NCBI GenBank assembly: GCA_029204225.1
Contig: CM055108.1
Span: 25,119,803 to 25,183,802 of the forward strand
DNA from: Diphasiastrum complanatum
Taxonomy: Eukaryota; Streptophyta; Lycopodiopsida; Lycopodiales; Lycopodiaceae
Direction of reading: 5' to 3'
Length of the DNA: 64,000 bases
A model generated the notes under the pieces. The model did no database searches and was not told where the DNA came from. It saw only the letters and a list, made by a program, of their open reading frames with translations. Positions within the stretch are counted from its first letter, which is position 1. Each line of letters starts with the position of its first letter. Both the position numbers and the translations under genes were made by a program. Below are positions 24,581-39,800 of the stretch, piece after piece.

Positions 24581-24588
24581 GTCTAGAC

Positions 24589-25480
24589 CATGTATATTGT
24601 TCTTGACGTTATATATAAAAGTATTAACAGATTATATGTACACATTGTATATACTTTATGGTTCGATATAATGTATAGATTAATCTGATTGATATATATC
24701 TGGAATTTGCATAAACTCTTTGTATATCTTTGAGAACCAACGCAAAAGGCTAATTGATTCTATAAGCAAACCATTCATGTAACACATGCACTAAACTGAT
24801 GGCACTTCTTGCATATTGATATATTAATGTTCTGCTACTCTTCTACTGACTTCAATCACTTCATCTCCACAACTTACAAGGATTGACATTTTTCAATATG
24901 TTACTAAAAAAGCATATGAATCGAACACCTAGTCCTTGAAGTAACCATTGCAATCGTTAACCATCATAGGCCTTGCTTATTGCTTATCTATCCGCCACGT
25001 GACCCATCTCGGCAAGAAAGACTTTTGATCAGTTGATACACCTACCTACAACTATGTCTTGTCCAGACCCATCGTCAACATGTACACATTTTAATTCAAT
25101 TTCAAGAAATTTTTGGAATGTCATGGTGGAGTTGAAGAGAATTTATCTGCACAAGCACTAAGGGATTTGTATTTGTTGCAATTGGCATTGAGTTGAGAGA
25201 GGTGAGTAGATGGAAAAGAAAAAGAGCATGACATATCACATTATACATAGAGTTGTTTGTTGGACCAAGGGATGTTTGTAAGATGGATTCCTTTGTCAAA
25301 TCCAACCTCCACATTAGATGCTTGTGTCATGCATAATTGTTGTGAGAGTGTTTGAACCAAAGAACGTGCAATTTCGATGTTGCATGCTCATGTTCTCATG
25401 CATAGTTGTGTTGAAGTCTAATAAAAACAAGATATCTAGCCGACAACTATTGTTGTCAAACTTTTGGTTACCATGAGTTG
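24589..25480. other. No feature identified
   Basis: AT-rich sequence with short frames only. No terminal repeat, coding motif or RNA gene was recognised. Confidence 0.5.
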
Positions 25481-26400
25481 TAATGATTCAAGCCCTACCA
25501 TCAAAGGAACGTCATATTAATGTACCATCTAATCGACAGAAGCAACACATTGAAGCTTCAAAATGCGAAGATGGAAAAGTACTATTGAAAGAAAACACAA
25601 ACAAATAGCCATAAAAAAAAAGATGGTCCTTACATTTGCAGATGAGACTCTTTACCATCAATTAGTGGGAAGCCTGATTTACGTTACAACCAACAAGCCA
25701 GATATTGCTTATGCAGTTGGGATTGTGAGTCAATTCAAGTCGGACCTACCTTATTACACTGTGATAACCAAAGCTGCATTCAGCCTTCAAGAAATCTAGT
25801 CTACCATGCACAGACAAAACATATAGAGGTGGGCCAACACTTTATACAAGAGAGAGTGCACAATGGTGAGATTGAGCTAGCATATTGCGACACCAACAAT
25901 CGAATAGAAATTGATGAAATAGCCATTACGGGGGGGGTGTTGAAGAGTAATGCCTATTTTACCCCTTTTGGCTAAGCACTGATGTTATTGTTAGTCATAC
26001 ATTACTCATTAGGCATGTTGATTGTAAATACATGGAGCCCCCTACTTGTAACTTAACTAAGTTAGTGCAAGGGGCCCACTCGGCCAAGTAATCATATGGT
26101 TTACACCTATAAATTCCATGCACGTACATGAGATGCTTGCCTCAAAGGACTTGGAGGACCCACGCCCTCCTCTCTCTCTAGCAATTCATTCTCAATTCTA
26201 AGTTTTGGTGTTGTGAGGTGCTTAAGTGATCTCCTTTGTCTGATGTTTCCACAGCTAAGTTTCGCTTTCATGGTTGATCTAGTATTGCAATTAAGATACT
26301 CCATAGCTAGGTCTTGCAATTCCTTAGGAGCCATGCCAAAGGTGAGTTGTTACTACTGCTACAGCCCCATAAATACACAACTCATTAAGCAAGAGTCACA
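25481..26400 (+). mobile_element. Ty1/copia 3' end remnant (RT end, RNase H end, LTR)
   Basis: The motif YHQLVGSLIYVTTNKPDIAYAV (25650-25715; here joined only for naming) is typical of the end of copia RT. The RNase H ending THK-type motif TKHIEVGQHFIQERV follows at about 25810-25855. A G-rich polypurine tract at 25930-25937 precedes an LTR that starts TGTTGAAGAGTAATG at 25938. A TATA-like ctataaat lies near 26107. The LTR end was not found. The middle of RNase H is deleted. Confidence 0.72.
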
Positions 26401-27019
26401 AAATTGCTGGATGTTGAATTCATATATGAGATCAAGCATACAAAATGAATATCACCTATTCTTATATTACCCATAAAGAATAGCAAATTGAGGATCTGTG
26501 TAAATCTGAAGGCTCTCAACGATGTGATGCGTAAGGACCACTTTCCCCTTGCCTATCACAAAAAGCATATTGTATGAGAAGTTGTACATACAAGTGCCTT
26601 TGAGCGAGAAAATCACATAGTATGGAGAACTATGCTTGTTGAAGTTCTCAGTTGGAGTTGCTTGCATCTAGAGACTAGTTCCAATGAGCTTTGAACAAGT
26701 AAACGCCCTATAAGAAAGCAATGAGGAATTCAAAGCTAAGTAAGTTACTCTACTTCAAAGCTTAAAATATTTTGAAGGGCTTGGTCCCTTGTGCCTTACA
26801 TATACATAGGGCTTGGTGAGGCTTTGTTGTCTATTTGCGTCGCTTCGCTTGCATGTGACATTCTCAATAGCTTGCAATGCTAGTAGGCATCATTTATTAA
26901 ATTGTTCATAATTTCAACTTCGTATTGCATGAACACATCATTTTCAGCACTTGAACTTGATTTTGAAAAAGGAGAAGAATAGCACATGACCAAAGTATTC
27001 CATTCATGCTTAAGATAGT
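26401..27019. other. No feature identified
   Basis: No motif-bearing frame or element end was found. It may include the end of the preceding copia LTR. Confidence 0.4.
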
Positions 27020-27465
27020 CAAGCCTAGGACTCCTTGCTAGCCAAAAACTGCGAGGCGCCAATCATCACAAGACACTGGATGCTCAATATCCACCCCGCC
27101 ATAGGACCCAACCCAAATCCACCCTCTGTGCCCTAGGCTTTAGACTTTGCAAGATCCACCCTCTAGCATTAACAACATCCCATACCAACGCCAACACCTT
27201 CAGCCATCACTTAACTCCAACTAGCTCTATCCTAGCTAGGCACATGAGCATGGTCGTCCACTTTTTCCTAGGTAGAAAGAGTGAATCACTAAAGTCCTCC
27301 CTCCATATCTAGACTAACAGGGTAGGAGTCTCCATGCCAAACACATAGCCCCAATCACGACAAGTGGCATACATGCGGTCCATGAGTCACTAGTCAAGTC
27401 ATCAAGTCCTACTCCAACGTTTAGTTTCAAGTAGGGATGGGACCCAAGGGTTTGGGTCCCTAACA
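27020..27465 (-). repeat. Diverged solo LTR related to the chromovirus LTR
   Basis: On the minus strand it starts TGTTAGGGACCCAAACCCTT at 27465 and follows the chromovirus LTR in order: a CTTGAC..GTGACTC block, GTCTACCTAGGA, a GGTATGGGA block, and GGTCCTATGGCGGGGTGGA. It peters out near 27020. No internal domains were found on either side, so a solo LTR or a strongly truncated copy is likely. It is much more diverged than the two LTRs of the intact copy. Confidence 0.75.
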
Positions 27466-27479
27466 ATTAACATTGTCAT

Positions 27480-29470
27480 CATTAGGGTTTTTTGATGAGA
27501 CATTTTGTAACATTAGACGAGCGAGGTCTATTCTAATAAAATGAATTTCAATTTGCAAGTCGTTATTGACAACAGCAAATCAAACCTGCAAATACTAATC
27601 TAGATCAAAACAAATGGGTTGACATCATAAGACAAGTTGTCGAAGTTGGAACAAGATAGTGCTTCAAGGAAAGCAAACCTAAGGAGTGGTGTTAAAAGTA
27701 GTGAATCTTAAATTACATTTCTTTAAGCATGTTAAGCGGCTACTTTGTCATACAATTGTATGTGAAAATATATACAACTGCCAACTCGATGGTTGATTCT
27801 AGGTTTCAATATTTGGGAGAAACTATTTCTAAGAGTCAAGTACCACTCTTCGAAATAGATACAGTCAACTCTCTAGAGGGCAAGAGCCATGTGACAAAAG
27901 AGGTGCCATAAATGGCGGGGCTAATTTGTAGGAACCCTGCAAAAAGCGTGCTAAGTTTGATAGAAGATCTACGTTAGCTCTCCACATTATCAAGATTGAT
28001 GTTTCAAATGAACTCATTAGAGATATTAAGGGAGCTACCACTTCTAGAGACGAGTGGAAAACATTTTGTAAAATTGATGAGTCCAAGAGCACTTCAAGCC
28101 TCAAGGATGCTAATCTTGAGGATCCAAATCAATCACAACTTTAGGTTTGAAAATGAGACTACTCATGCATATCTACTTAAAGTAAAGTCATGTAATATTG
28201 AATTCGACTGCATTGGTGATGCCATCAAAGACAAAGAGTATGTTCAAATCCTTTTGAATAATTATGGATCAGATTTGAGAACCTTGTTCAAACCTAAGTC
28301 ATCCGAAAAGACATGCCTACACTTGGAAGACTTGCTACCACTTCCAAAGATACTTGGGAAACACTTTCAAATTCTAGAACTTATGAGTCCAAGAACACTT
28401 CCAAGGATGCTAACCTTGAGGATCCAAATCAATCAAAGCTATGGGTTTTGAAAATGAGTATGCTCATGAATATTTATTTAGAATAAACACATATAATAGT
28501 GATTAGACTGTAGTGGTGATGCCATCAAAGAGAAAGAGCTTGTTCAAATTCTCTTGAATGGTTTTGGATCAGGTTAGAGAACCTTGTTCAAAGTTATGAC
28601 GTCCATAAAGACAAGCCTACACTTGAAGACTTGCAAAGTGTGTTGCTAACCCAGGAGCATGGACTACCTTATGCAAAGACAAGACGTAATCAAGTTTCCA
28701 ACATCAATGGAGCTTATGGAGCCTTGTCCACCACAGAGGACAAGTGGAAGAAGAAGTCAAAATGACAATGAGGATGAATCATTGTCATCTCCTACACCCA
28801 TCTTCAAGGAATTGATTCTCTATCAAGAGCTAATTGGAAGCCTCATATGGTTAACTACAGGAAGTCCCAATATAGCTTTAGTGTTGGAAACCTAAGTCAA
28901 TTTATGTAAAATCCTAATGTAAGCTTTGCAGTTTCGCCCAAGAGAGTCTTAAGATACATCTCAAGAACTAGAGATTTTGGCATAGAGTTTGGTAAATGGA
29001 GACGGAGCTATTTCTTACTGGTCAAAGAAACACGATAAACTTGTGGAGGGATATTGTAAGCTTCATAAGGGAGATGATGAAGCATCCCCAATGAATTGAT
29101 TCTCTATCAAAAGCTAATTGGGATCCTCGTATGGCTGACTATAGAAAGACACGATCTTAGCTTTGGTGTTGGAAAGCTAAGTCAATTTATGCAAAATCCT
29201 AGTGTAACTCTTCAGAGTTTTGACAAGAGAGTTTTGAGATACATCTCAGGAACTAACGATTTTGGCATAGAGTTTGATGAATCCTCAATCAACCTTAGAT
29301 GATTTTCATATTCAGATCATGCCTGGAGATTCTATTGATAGAAAATCTACAAGCAGTTATGTGTTTTTCTTGTTAGAAATGGAGCTATTTCAAGCTTGTC
29401 AAAAAAACAAGATCCTATTTCCTTATCATCTATAGAGGCTGAGTCTATTTATTCACCATAATAGAGCTAA
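27480..29470 (+). mobile_element. Ty1/copia remnant with internal duplications
   Basis: Copia gag-like segments occur twice, at about 28000-28310 and 28318-28620. Each carries a GDAIK[DE]KE.VQILLN motif followed by a conserved TLFK and ..LHLE. RT-end segments also occur twice: LILYQELIGSLIWLTT at about 28810 and LILYQKLIGILVWLT at about 29095, a period of about 285 bp. The second is followed by SFGVGKLSQFMQNP and the YISGT motif. Frames are broken throughout. No LTR was identified. Confidence 0.65.
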
Positions 29471-31320
29471 CGAAAAGAAACACTGGAAAATCCCAGCTGG
29501 ACTGTGACTACATGCTAAGAAGTAGTCAAACAGAGATTTAAGCCACTCCTACCAAGGTTCAGGGTAAAACAATGTTGCATGCAATGTATTATTGAGGTTA
29601 ACCCCTGAGTGATGGAGCTATAGCCTGTGAGAACCTGCATGCAAGCTGAAACATAGTTGTTTGACTAGGAAAAAAAGCTATGTAAGAGAGGCAAATAAGC
29701 AGAATCATAACCGTAAAATCGCTGTAGATGAGCGCAACTCCCCAAGCTATAAATCTGTAGAAGCTAGCCTCAAAGGTGCGCTCTCTGCTGGTAGTTCTGA
29801 GGGTGAAAATCCAAGCTCTAGGAACAAAGACTCAACCCTAACCCTAAAAGTGCGCCCCTCTGGATTTGTAAACCCAAAACGAAAAATGACACAAGAAATT
29901 ACCGATGAGCGCTCCAGGCCCAGGCTAAGCCTCCATCTCTCTCAAACTCAATGCTCATGGCTCAAGCTGCCGCTCTACAAGCTTCCAAAGTTCCAGCGTG
30001 CTCCACTGCTCAGTCACGACTCACCACTGCTCAGCGCAGCACTCAGTAGAGGCTTCCAAGTTCCAGGCTTCAACCTCCAGCGCTCTAATTTCTCACAAGT
30101 TCTCAGCCTCGTATCTTATTAGCACCTCAAGGTTTGGCCCCGACCCTCTTCGGCTCCCCGACACGCGTCCCAGGTGCTGCCCGCCCTGCCTCACCTATTT
30201 TCCACGTGGCAAATCTTAATTTATCCCATAATCAACCTATTTTTCACGTGGCAGATTTCAATTTATCACATAATCAACTGGGAGAAATGAATCTGCCTGC
30301 ATATATAATGAAACTGCCCACCTTTTCCCATGCATGCGTGAGCATGGAGGTGCCTGTGCACAGGCCTGGTTCCGGTGCCCCCAACGTGCTCCCGCACGAG
30401 GGTCCCAGTGCCATTGTGTGGTCCCGGCTCATGGCGCTAGCTCCATTGTGGTCTCGCGTGAGGGTGGCGCCAGTGTGGGTGTGGTCCCGGCGCCAGCGTC
30501 AGCGGTCGTGTGGCGCCAGTGCGTTGCCGACGCACGCGTGTCAAGGGGTGTTTTGTCCCCTGCCCTGACTCCACATGTCAGTCACTTATTGGGTCGGGGC
30601 CAAAGCTGTCCCCGTGCCAATAAGCGACAAGGATTGCCCAGGTTCTCAGCGCGACGCTCACAAAATGCTTAGCCTCATGCTTAGCATGGCGTCACTCCCC
30701 TCGTGCCTCAGGCTGCATTCCCACTCCCTTCCTGCCTACGTTTTGGAAAAACGAAAATGCTTAAATGTGCAAGGGCCTATGGCTTGTGCCTTACATTATA
30801 AGGTGGCATTACCTAAATAGTGCCCTAAATATATGTTGGAGGCACAATCTCTTGTAAAAAAAAAATAGTTGTCTAAAATCCTGCAAAAAGTACTCGATTT
30901 TGAGGACTTTTTGATCCTGCTAAATTTTTCTTATGTTGATTTTCCATTAAAGTTGTCGGTTCCATTCTCTTGCGTCTTTCCCAAACAATGCCCCATACTG
31001 CCGAGGCCCGGCTGCCGACATCAGCCCAGATGGCCCGGAAAAAAAATTTCATGGGCCCTGGTGTCCTGAGCACGTTCGTTGCACCACCTGTTTCGAGCAG
31101 CGGCGCCCACTGCTCTCGGGCATCAGCACATGCACCCTCTCCCGGGCACCCACACATGCTTGGTATTGGGGGAGTTTGCACTTATATGGCTCAGTGGCAA
31201 ACTCCCCCCTATGTTTATGGGATAATGAGGGAGCTGCCACATGGTGCTCCGGGAGCCAGGCGCAGGGACCCGGGCGTCGGTGGCCCCCTATGCAAGTTTT
31301 AGCCTGAGGTTGTCTAGACT
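29471..31320. other. GC-rich block without recognised features
   Basis: From about 30130 to 31290 base composition is clearly more GC-rich than the surroundings. Several long frames are open on both strands because of composition (for example 29661-30122 and 30334-30672), but none shows a known domain. It may be retroelement non-coding sequence. Confidence 0.4.
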
Positions 31321-33221
31321 GGGAATGAATGTTGCTTGCATAGTACAACTTTCAGGTTTCATTCAGTTGATTAACTATTTCTTCAGTGTGAAGAAACTTC
31401 ACCCTTCACCAATTTCAGGGCCTTCGATCCCTTTGAAGTTGAAGATTTTTAATGAACTTGAAGTGTAATATGTCCTTCAAATACACTTTGGCCCCTTCAA
31501 TTCAATCCAGTCCATTTATCTCGATCCAAGGGTTTATAGTCCTATTTGGACCCTCGCTCCCGATGGACTGAAATTTGATGACTTCACGTGATTTTAAGCA
31601 TCAAATCAAGCCCCTCTAACTACTATTGTCGTTTCCTAGTATCATTGCTACATTTATCAAGTTTAGTTTCGTTTCCTAGTATCGTTGCTACATTTTAACA
31701 AGTTTAGTTCAATTTTACTTTGGAAATGTTTGTGATCCCATGTAATAAAACATACTTGAAATGTACGTCCTAGTCTTATGTGTACCTCTTCTTCTTCTTT
31801 TTCTCAAAAATTTTCCTTAGTCGTCATCTGAATTCCTCAACAAACGACCATATAATTGGAAAAACGAAGACCTCAATACCAAAATTCGTCTTGCTCACAT
31901 GATCAGAAAATATGTTAAGGGGATTCAAAACCTTGATATTGGAATATGGGACATACTTGATACCCAAGATGCCATGTACAAAGCCAAGCATTGTTACCTT
32001 GGCCTTAACAACATATGGATGGACAAAGCCTGGAGGACCAAGAAGGATAACAGAAACATGGCCATCCCGTTTGGTGCTCATAATATCAAGCAAGCAGGCA
32101 CACGGCCTGATATAATCCTTAGATGTAAGAGCAACCAAGGCTATTTGTGCCTACTCTCCTGTGTAGGATTACTCTACTAACAGGAGTGATTCATCCAAAT
32201 ATTTGATCTTTAATCTACATCCATTTCATTTATTTAGTTTTGCAGTTTTATACATGTTTCTACACATTCTGCAAAAATATTCACGAATTGCTCAACAAGT
32301 GGCTCGACATATCAGAGTGACTTCTGTGAAAAATCAGAGTATCATAGTGACTTCTTCGAAAAATTGTCAACTAGTTTGTTGGTTATTTTTGGAGGCCAAA
32401 ATGAAATCTCAAGTTAGAGACAGTTTGGACCCATTCTAATTGACTAATTTTGGTACATTGCATCTACACTATAATTTCTAGGTTTTTGATGAAGTATCTA
32501 GAAGTTTCCAAATTAGGGCAAGTTTGGGACAAGTGTCCAAGTGACATTTTGGAAGCTACAAATAGTTGTACCTGCGTGGAAAAATGATGGTCAAAGTTTC
32601 TTTCTTTGTGGAGAATTCATCTCTTGTGTTTCTATGTCCATCATCTCATGTGTTTCTCTCTTGATATCTTGAGTTTCTATGTGTAGATGAAGCTTACGAC
32701 TTGCCCTAACCATTTTGCAAGTAAATTTCTGGGAAGCCCTTACTAAATGGATGACAGTGCAGCATGGCTAGCTGTCAATTGCGACCTACGACCTAATTAA
32801 GATGACCTAACTGGATAAGCTTAAATTGCTTTAGTATAAATAGTTGATCATTATAGAAGAACATAAATATAGAGACAATACAGAGTTCTATTAGTGTTCT
32901 ATTTTGAGTATTGTTATTAGCGCTTACTGCTTATTAGTGAAAGTGCATCAGATAGAGTTATCAGTTGCCCAGAGATAGTTTAGAGTACGCGGTTACATCC
33001 ATTATTGTTTTGTGCTCATCATTATCATCTGACTTTGTACATGCTACTTACTTATCCATCTTCTTATTGTATTCAGTATTATGTCAAAATGTATGCATGC
33101 TTCTCTATTCTTATCAATAAACTGATAAATCTCTTATCGTTTTGTCTGATGCTGCAATATTCTTCACTTTGTAATTGTTTGGCTATGAAATCACTTTAGC
33201 GCTAATGATTTCAAAGTTAGT
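31321..33221. other. No gene identified; short duplication at about 31630-31710
   Basis: The phrase cgtttcctagtatcrttgctacatt occurs twice, about 40 bp apart. A minus-strand frame at 31824-32138 is open but carries no recognised domain. A TATA-like tataaata near 32835 and AATAAA near 33116 could belong to a longer copia LTR ending at 33379. Confidence 0.45.
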
Positions 33222-33379
33222 TGTTGAAAAAGGTCAAACATGACGATTGTCATGATAGCTTTGTTTGATTTATGATAGGCATAGTCGTGCATCGATAGAA
33301 GAATCATTCTATTGCACTCGATAGTTCGTCTTTCATTTTTTACTTAATCACTATCGATTCATATTTCCTTCTTCCAACA
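33222..33379 (+). repeat. Probable copia 5' LTR (end certain, start uncertain)
   Basis: It ends CTTCCAACA at 33379, directly followed by a primer binding site. A matching TGTTG start lies at 33222, giving a short 158-bp LTR. The TATA-like box near 32835 leaves open a longer LTR starting further upstream. Confidence 0.45.
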
Positions 33380-33510
33380 TGGTATCAGAGCTCTATTATT
33401 AGATACCATTCATGGTATCAGAGCAGTACTATTAGATACCCTTCATGGTATTATAGTTGTAATATGTGATACTTTTCATAGTATCAGAGTGATACCTATT
33501 ATCAAAGCAC
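33379..33510 (+). repeat. 33-bp tandem repeat of the primer binding site
   Basis: Four units start at 33379, 33412, 33445 and 33478. Each begins with atggtatcagagc or a degenerate form. The first is the expected site complementary to initiator tRNA-Met; the third and fourth are eroded. Confidence 0.88.
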
Positions 33511-33630
33511 ACTTGCTCTTATTCTTCAAGAGGGTGGTATCAAATTTCAGTATCAGATAATTGAATTCCAATTGTAGCATCACACGGTTTCATTCTTAAG
33601 TCATTAATTTATCGACGGACTAACTTCCAG

Positions 33631-34579
<949 letters not shown>

Positions 34580-34891
34580 GGGCTCTACTACGCACATATA
34601 TCACTTTATTCGCTTCGCAAATCTCTGTGGAATGTAAACGTCGCATACTAACCTTATTTGCTAGCGGTGGCAAAAAAATGCCTTACTATGATAAAAGACC
34701 CCACTTAACAGAAAAAGTTTTTTTTTTTAAATGGTGGGAAAGTGGTGAATCTTTCAATGGCCAGGATCTATGCACATTATGGACAGTCAATCTAACGGTG
34801 AGCAGCATTTTGCACTTAGTAAACCTAAGTGTCCTCTGGTTCTATAAAGAGGGAATTCACACAACCTTATTCACTTTCCCTCATGTTGTCT

Positions 34892-36360
<1,469 letters not shown>

Positions 36361-36369
36361 ATCACGCTT

Positions 36370-36478
36370 TGTAGTAGTTGTGTTCCCAGGAGAGCATGAC
36401 TTCACCTTTGACCTAATAGTAGGAGAACAGAGAGTGAGCCTATGTGAGATAAGAGGGAACACCAAGAGAGATATAAGT

Positions 36479-36566
<88 letters not shown>

Positions 36567-36899
36567 AAATTGGGAGAACGGCTTTAGATTAGCAATAATG
36601 GATCTTCAGTACAAAGGAAATGGTCTCCTTTTATAGTTGAGAGGTAGACCTAAATTCGTGCATCCTTTTACTTCCAAATTCAAATAGTTGGTGGGAGAGG
36701 ACCCTCCAATCACTAACTTGACTTTTAGGCCTCTAAATTTATTTACTCATGTAAATAGCCTAAAAGTCTCTTTACTGCTATCCATTTTATCAAATAACAA
36801 TGTGATCACTAGGTTGGACTTCCACACGTTGGGTGCCAAATCCCTCACACTTATTTACTAAGAATTGCATAAGATATATACATGACATGAGTCCCAACA
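36370..36899 (-). repeat. Copia-type 3' LTR with an internal (CT)n tract
   Basis: On the minus strand the LTR starts TGTTGGGACTC at 36899, directly after a purine tract (GATGGGGGATAT, 36900-36911). A TATA box (CTATAAAA) lies at 36629-36636. A (GA)n/(CT)n microsatellite (36480-36564) lies about 70 bp downstream of it, in the transcribed leader. The other end of the LTR is only estimated. Confidence 0.6.
36480..36564. repeat. (GA)n microsatellite
   Basis: A pure GA run inside the copia LTR leader. Confidence 0.96.
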
Positions 36900-39800
36900 A
36901 TATCCCCCATCAAAATTGGTGACAATCCCACTGCACATGCCTTAACACTTGAATGTTGTAGAATATTGTGTGGTGACAAAGTTGGCAAGAGGTGAATATT
37001 CAATTGTAAAATAAAATTGCCTACTACAAGAAAAACATAGATACTGATTCGCTTACGTAAAACATGATGCTCCATTTGTTGATGATTAGCAAGAACATGG
37101 ACTTGCCAGATTTTCAATAATAACCATATGGGTCTGGTGGCCATTCTTGAGAACCTTGTTCATTGACAAATGTATAGTCAACACCATCCATAAAAGGATC
37201 CCAAGAAAATGCTTGTTGATTTTGATCATCATAGATAGGTATAGCTGCTAGTGGCATTGTTGAAGCTTTGGAAAATTGGCAATGTGCATATGACATGCTT
37301 GCTTGATTGATGTCTGTCCAGATATTCGTGAAATGCTTGAACCTAAATACTCTCTTCAATCATCAACTTTAAAAATTGAGTACAAGGTGTTGATAGTATG
37401 GGTGCTGGTTCTTGTTGTGTGAATGACCTTTTCGGACTTACTCTCTCTTGATTTGGCCTAAGTTAGTATTGATGAAACCACATTTGTCATTGGATTGGTG
37501 GTCTGTTGTTTGATAGAACAAATGGACTTTGGTTGGACATTGTCCATTCTTGATGTTGGAGCTAAATCATAATCATTAGCCTTAATATTTCCATTGTCTT
37601 GTGATCTTGAAGGTTGCAAGATCGTGCTTGCTTGAGAACCTTGTGTTGGTTTGCCACCAAGAAATCCACTTGTCACATGTATCCTTTGTAGTGCAACATC
37701 TGTTGATTATTGTAGAAGACTTGGTAGAATTTGTTGTATTTCTTCTATTGCTTGATGTTTGATTGATTCCACCAACTCTATCTTCTATGATGCTATTGTC
37801 GATGGACCCCAGGATGACTCTGTGCATTTTGCAATTTTAGAAGAATCGCCATATTTTTCAATTGTCTCAAAGCCTGGTGGCACTATGAATTTGCTTTTGT
37901 AGTGCATCTTGAGTTGACTAGTCCCCTTGCCACCAGTTGAGCCTTCCTTCTGTCAATGTTGCCATTTGACTTATACTTGATCTTGAATATCCATTTACAA
38001 TCAATGATCTTTTTTCATGTAGGCAACTTAGTGACAGTCCAAGTGTTCTTCTATATCAAAGAGTTGTATTCTTTATCCATGTCTTCCGAAGGTCAGAATT
38101 AGTCTGTGTGAGTGCTTCATTAACTATATTGGTTGTCTCTTGCGAAAGATAATGAGCATACTCATTAGTAAATCTGATAGGCTAAGTTCGAACTCTTGTA
38201 GACATTTTGGGAGGTGCCTTTGGTTGCAAAATTTGACATTAAGTTGGCTGCTCATGAGTTGCAACTTCTTAGACTTCTTTGAATCAATTTGTATAGGTTG
38301 GCTGCTTGGATGAATCAAAATTATATTTCAATATTCATCAGTATTCTGAACAAGAACATCAGCTATGATCATGTTCTTGCCCTTTAAGTCGATAAATTGA
38401 AAGTAATATCCTTGCTAGTAAAAAATTTACATGTAGTAAGTTCATCAGCATATACATTCCAATTCAATAACTTTCAAATGCTTTAATGAAGACTTGGAAC
38501 CAATCTAGACTTCATAAGGAGTCTTGCAGTTAAATAGACATTTGGTTGAAGACCGATTATGTTGTTTCACTATCTATAACATATGTTGCTAATATAGTGA
38601 AGCATGGCTATGCGAACCTAAGTATCTCCTTTCCTGGGCAAATTCCTCGCCTTCATGCAAGAAAAGGATTTGGAAATCTCTCAACCAGCTTTGGGTCGTT
38701 CCTCATTAGAAATTCGTCGCATGATCACTGTTCAAAATACCACAGGCAAAGTTCACAGACATATCTAGACATCATTTCAAATTGGATGCCTTCCACTTCT
38801 TCAAGACCTACAAAGAGCATGCTGAGTTGTAGAAAATAAAAAAGATCAAGGTCCTTAGGACTTACAATGGCGGTGAATACATATCCAGTGCATTCAAAAA
38901 AATTTGTTTAACCAATGGGATTGAACAACAGTTTATAACTTTCTACTCTTTACGGTCCAATGGACTTGTTGAAAGGAAGAATAGAACCTTGGTTGAATCT
39001 GGCAAGTGCATGATTGCTCACTAATGAAACTACGATAACACTCAGTACCATGTTCCCAAACACGCAAAGTGACTTAGAAATGACTATTTAACAAAAGATT
39101 GTGCTTCATGAAATATACAACAGCTCTTCTCGAATAGTCATCAATGGATGTAATAAAAAAATTAGCATCAAATAATGATGGTGTTTGCATTATGCCACAT
39201 ATATCTAAATGAATTATGTCTAAAATATTTCCAAATACTTGTTCTTGATTTGATTATGAGGCAAAATCATAGCCATTTGTAACTTGCATCACAAGTAATT
39301 GCTAATACCAAAAAGGCCCTTCTTATTGCGTAATTTGTTTTAATAAGTTATGAGAAATAGTTCTTACTTGGTCCATAATTTGAGTAAACCGGCACTCTTT
39401 GTTTGAACAAACATTGGTTGCCTTGTGGATTTGGATCTAGGAGACCTTTTTGGAGACATAAGATCTTACGATTCCTCCTCTCCAAGTCTCTGGCCATCTC
39501 CATCAATGACTTGAACATTTTGTGGTTAAGAAGATGTTTGATCAAGCAAACTTGTGGGTGTTCCATATAGCTTGAAGATCTTTCCTTCATGAAAGAATAA
39601 ATGTCTACTAGTTACAAAATTTTTAGTAGAGATTACATAGATCCTATAAGCTTTGCATGAAGAACAATAACCAACAAATATTCTCTTCATTGAATTGGGA
39701 TCTTCTTTTGTTCTTACATTAAGAGGTACATGCAAAAAGCATATGGATCCAAAGATCCTCAAATGACTAAAATTTTAATCAGAGGCTATGAGTCTCATTT
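36900..39800 (-). mobile_element. Ty1/copia remnant, minus strand
   Basis: The minus strand encodes a copia integrase tail at 39526-39762 (MRIFGSICFLHVP, KRIFVGYCSSCKAYRIY). Further downstream comes the RT opening at about 37960-38090 (NTWTVTKLP, DCKWIFKIKY). Between these, 38546-39025 carries a plus-strand integrase piece, so at least two elements are mixed. The frames from 36900 to 37830 (for example one ending EWPPDPYGYY) are not recognised. All frames are broken. Confidence 0.65.
38546..39025 (+). mobile_element. Ty1/copia integrase fragment, plus strand
   Basis: It carries the integrase core motifs IKVLRTYNGGEYISSAFKK and NGLVERKNRTLVESGKCMIAH. An Asp usually stands where T-Y-N has Tyr. 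A TAG near 38830 interrupts the upstream part. It lies opposite in strand to the surrounding copia remnant and has no LTRs of its own. Confidence 0.75.

Noticed and set aside
30334-31302. Long open frames on both strands in the GC-rich block
   Set aside because: Openness follows base composition; no domain, splice chain or codon pattern supports a gene.
31824-32180. Overlapping open frames on both strands near 32 kb
   Set aside because: No recognised motif, and no neighbouring retroelement domain in phase.
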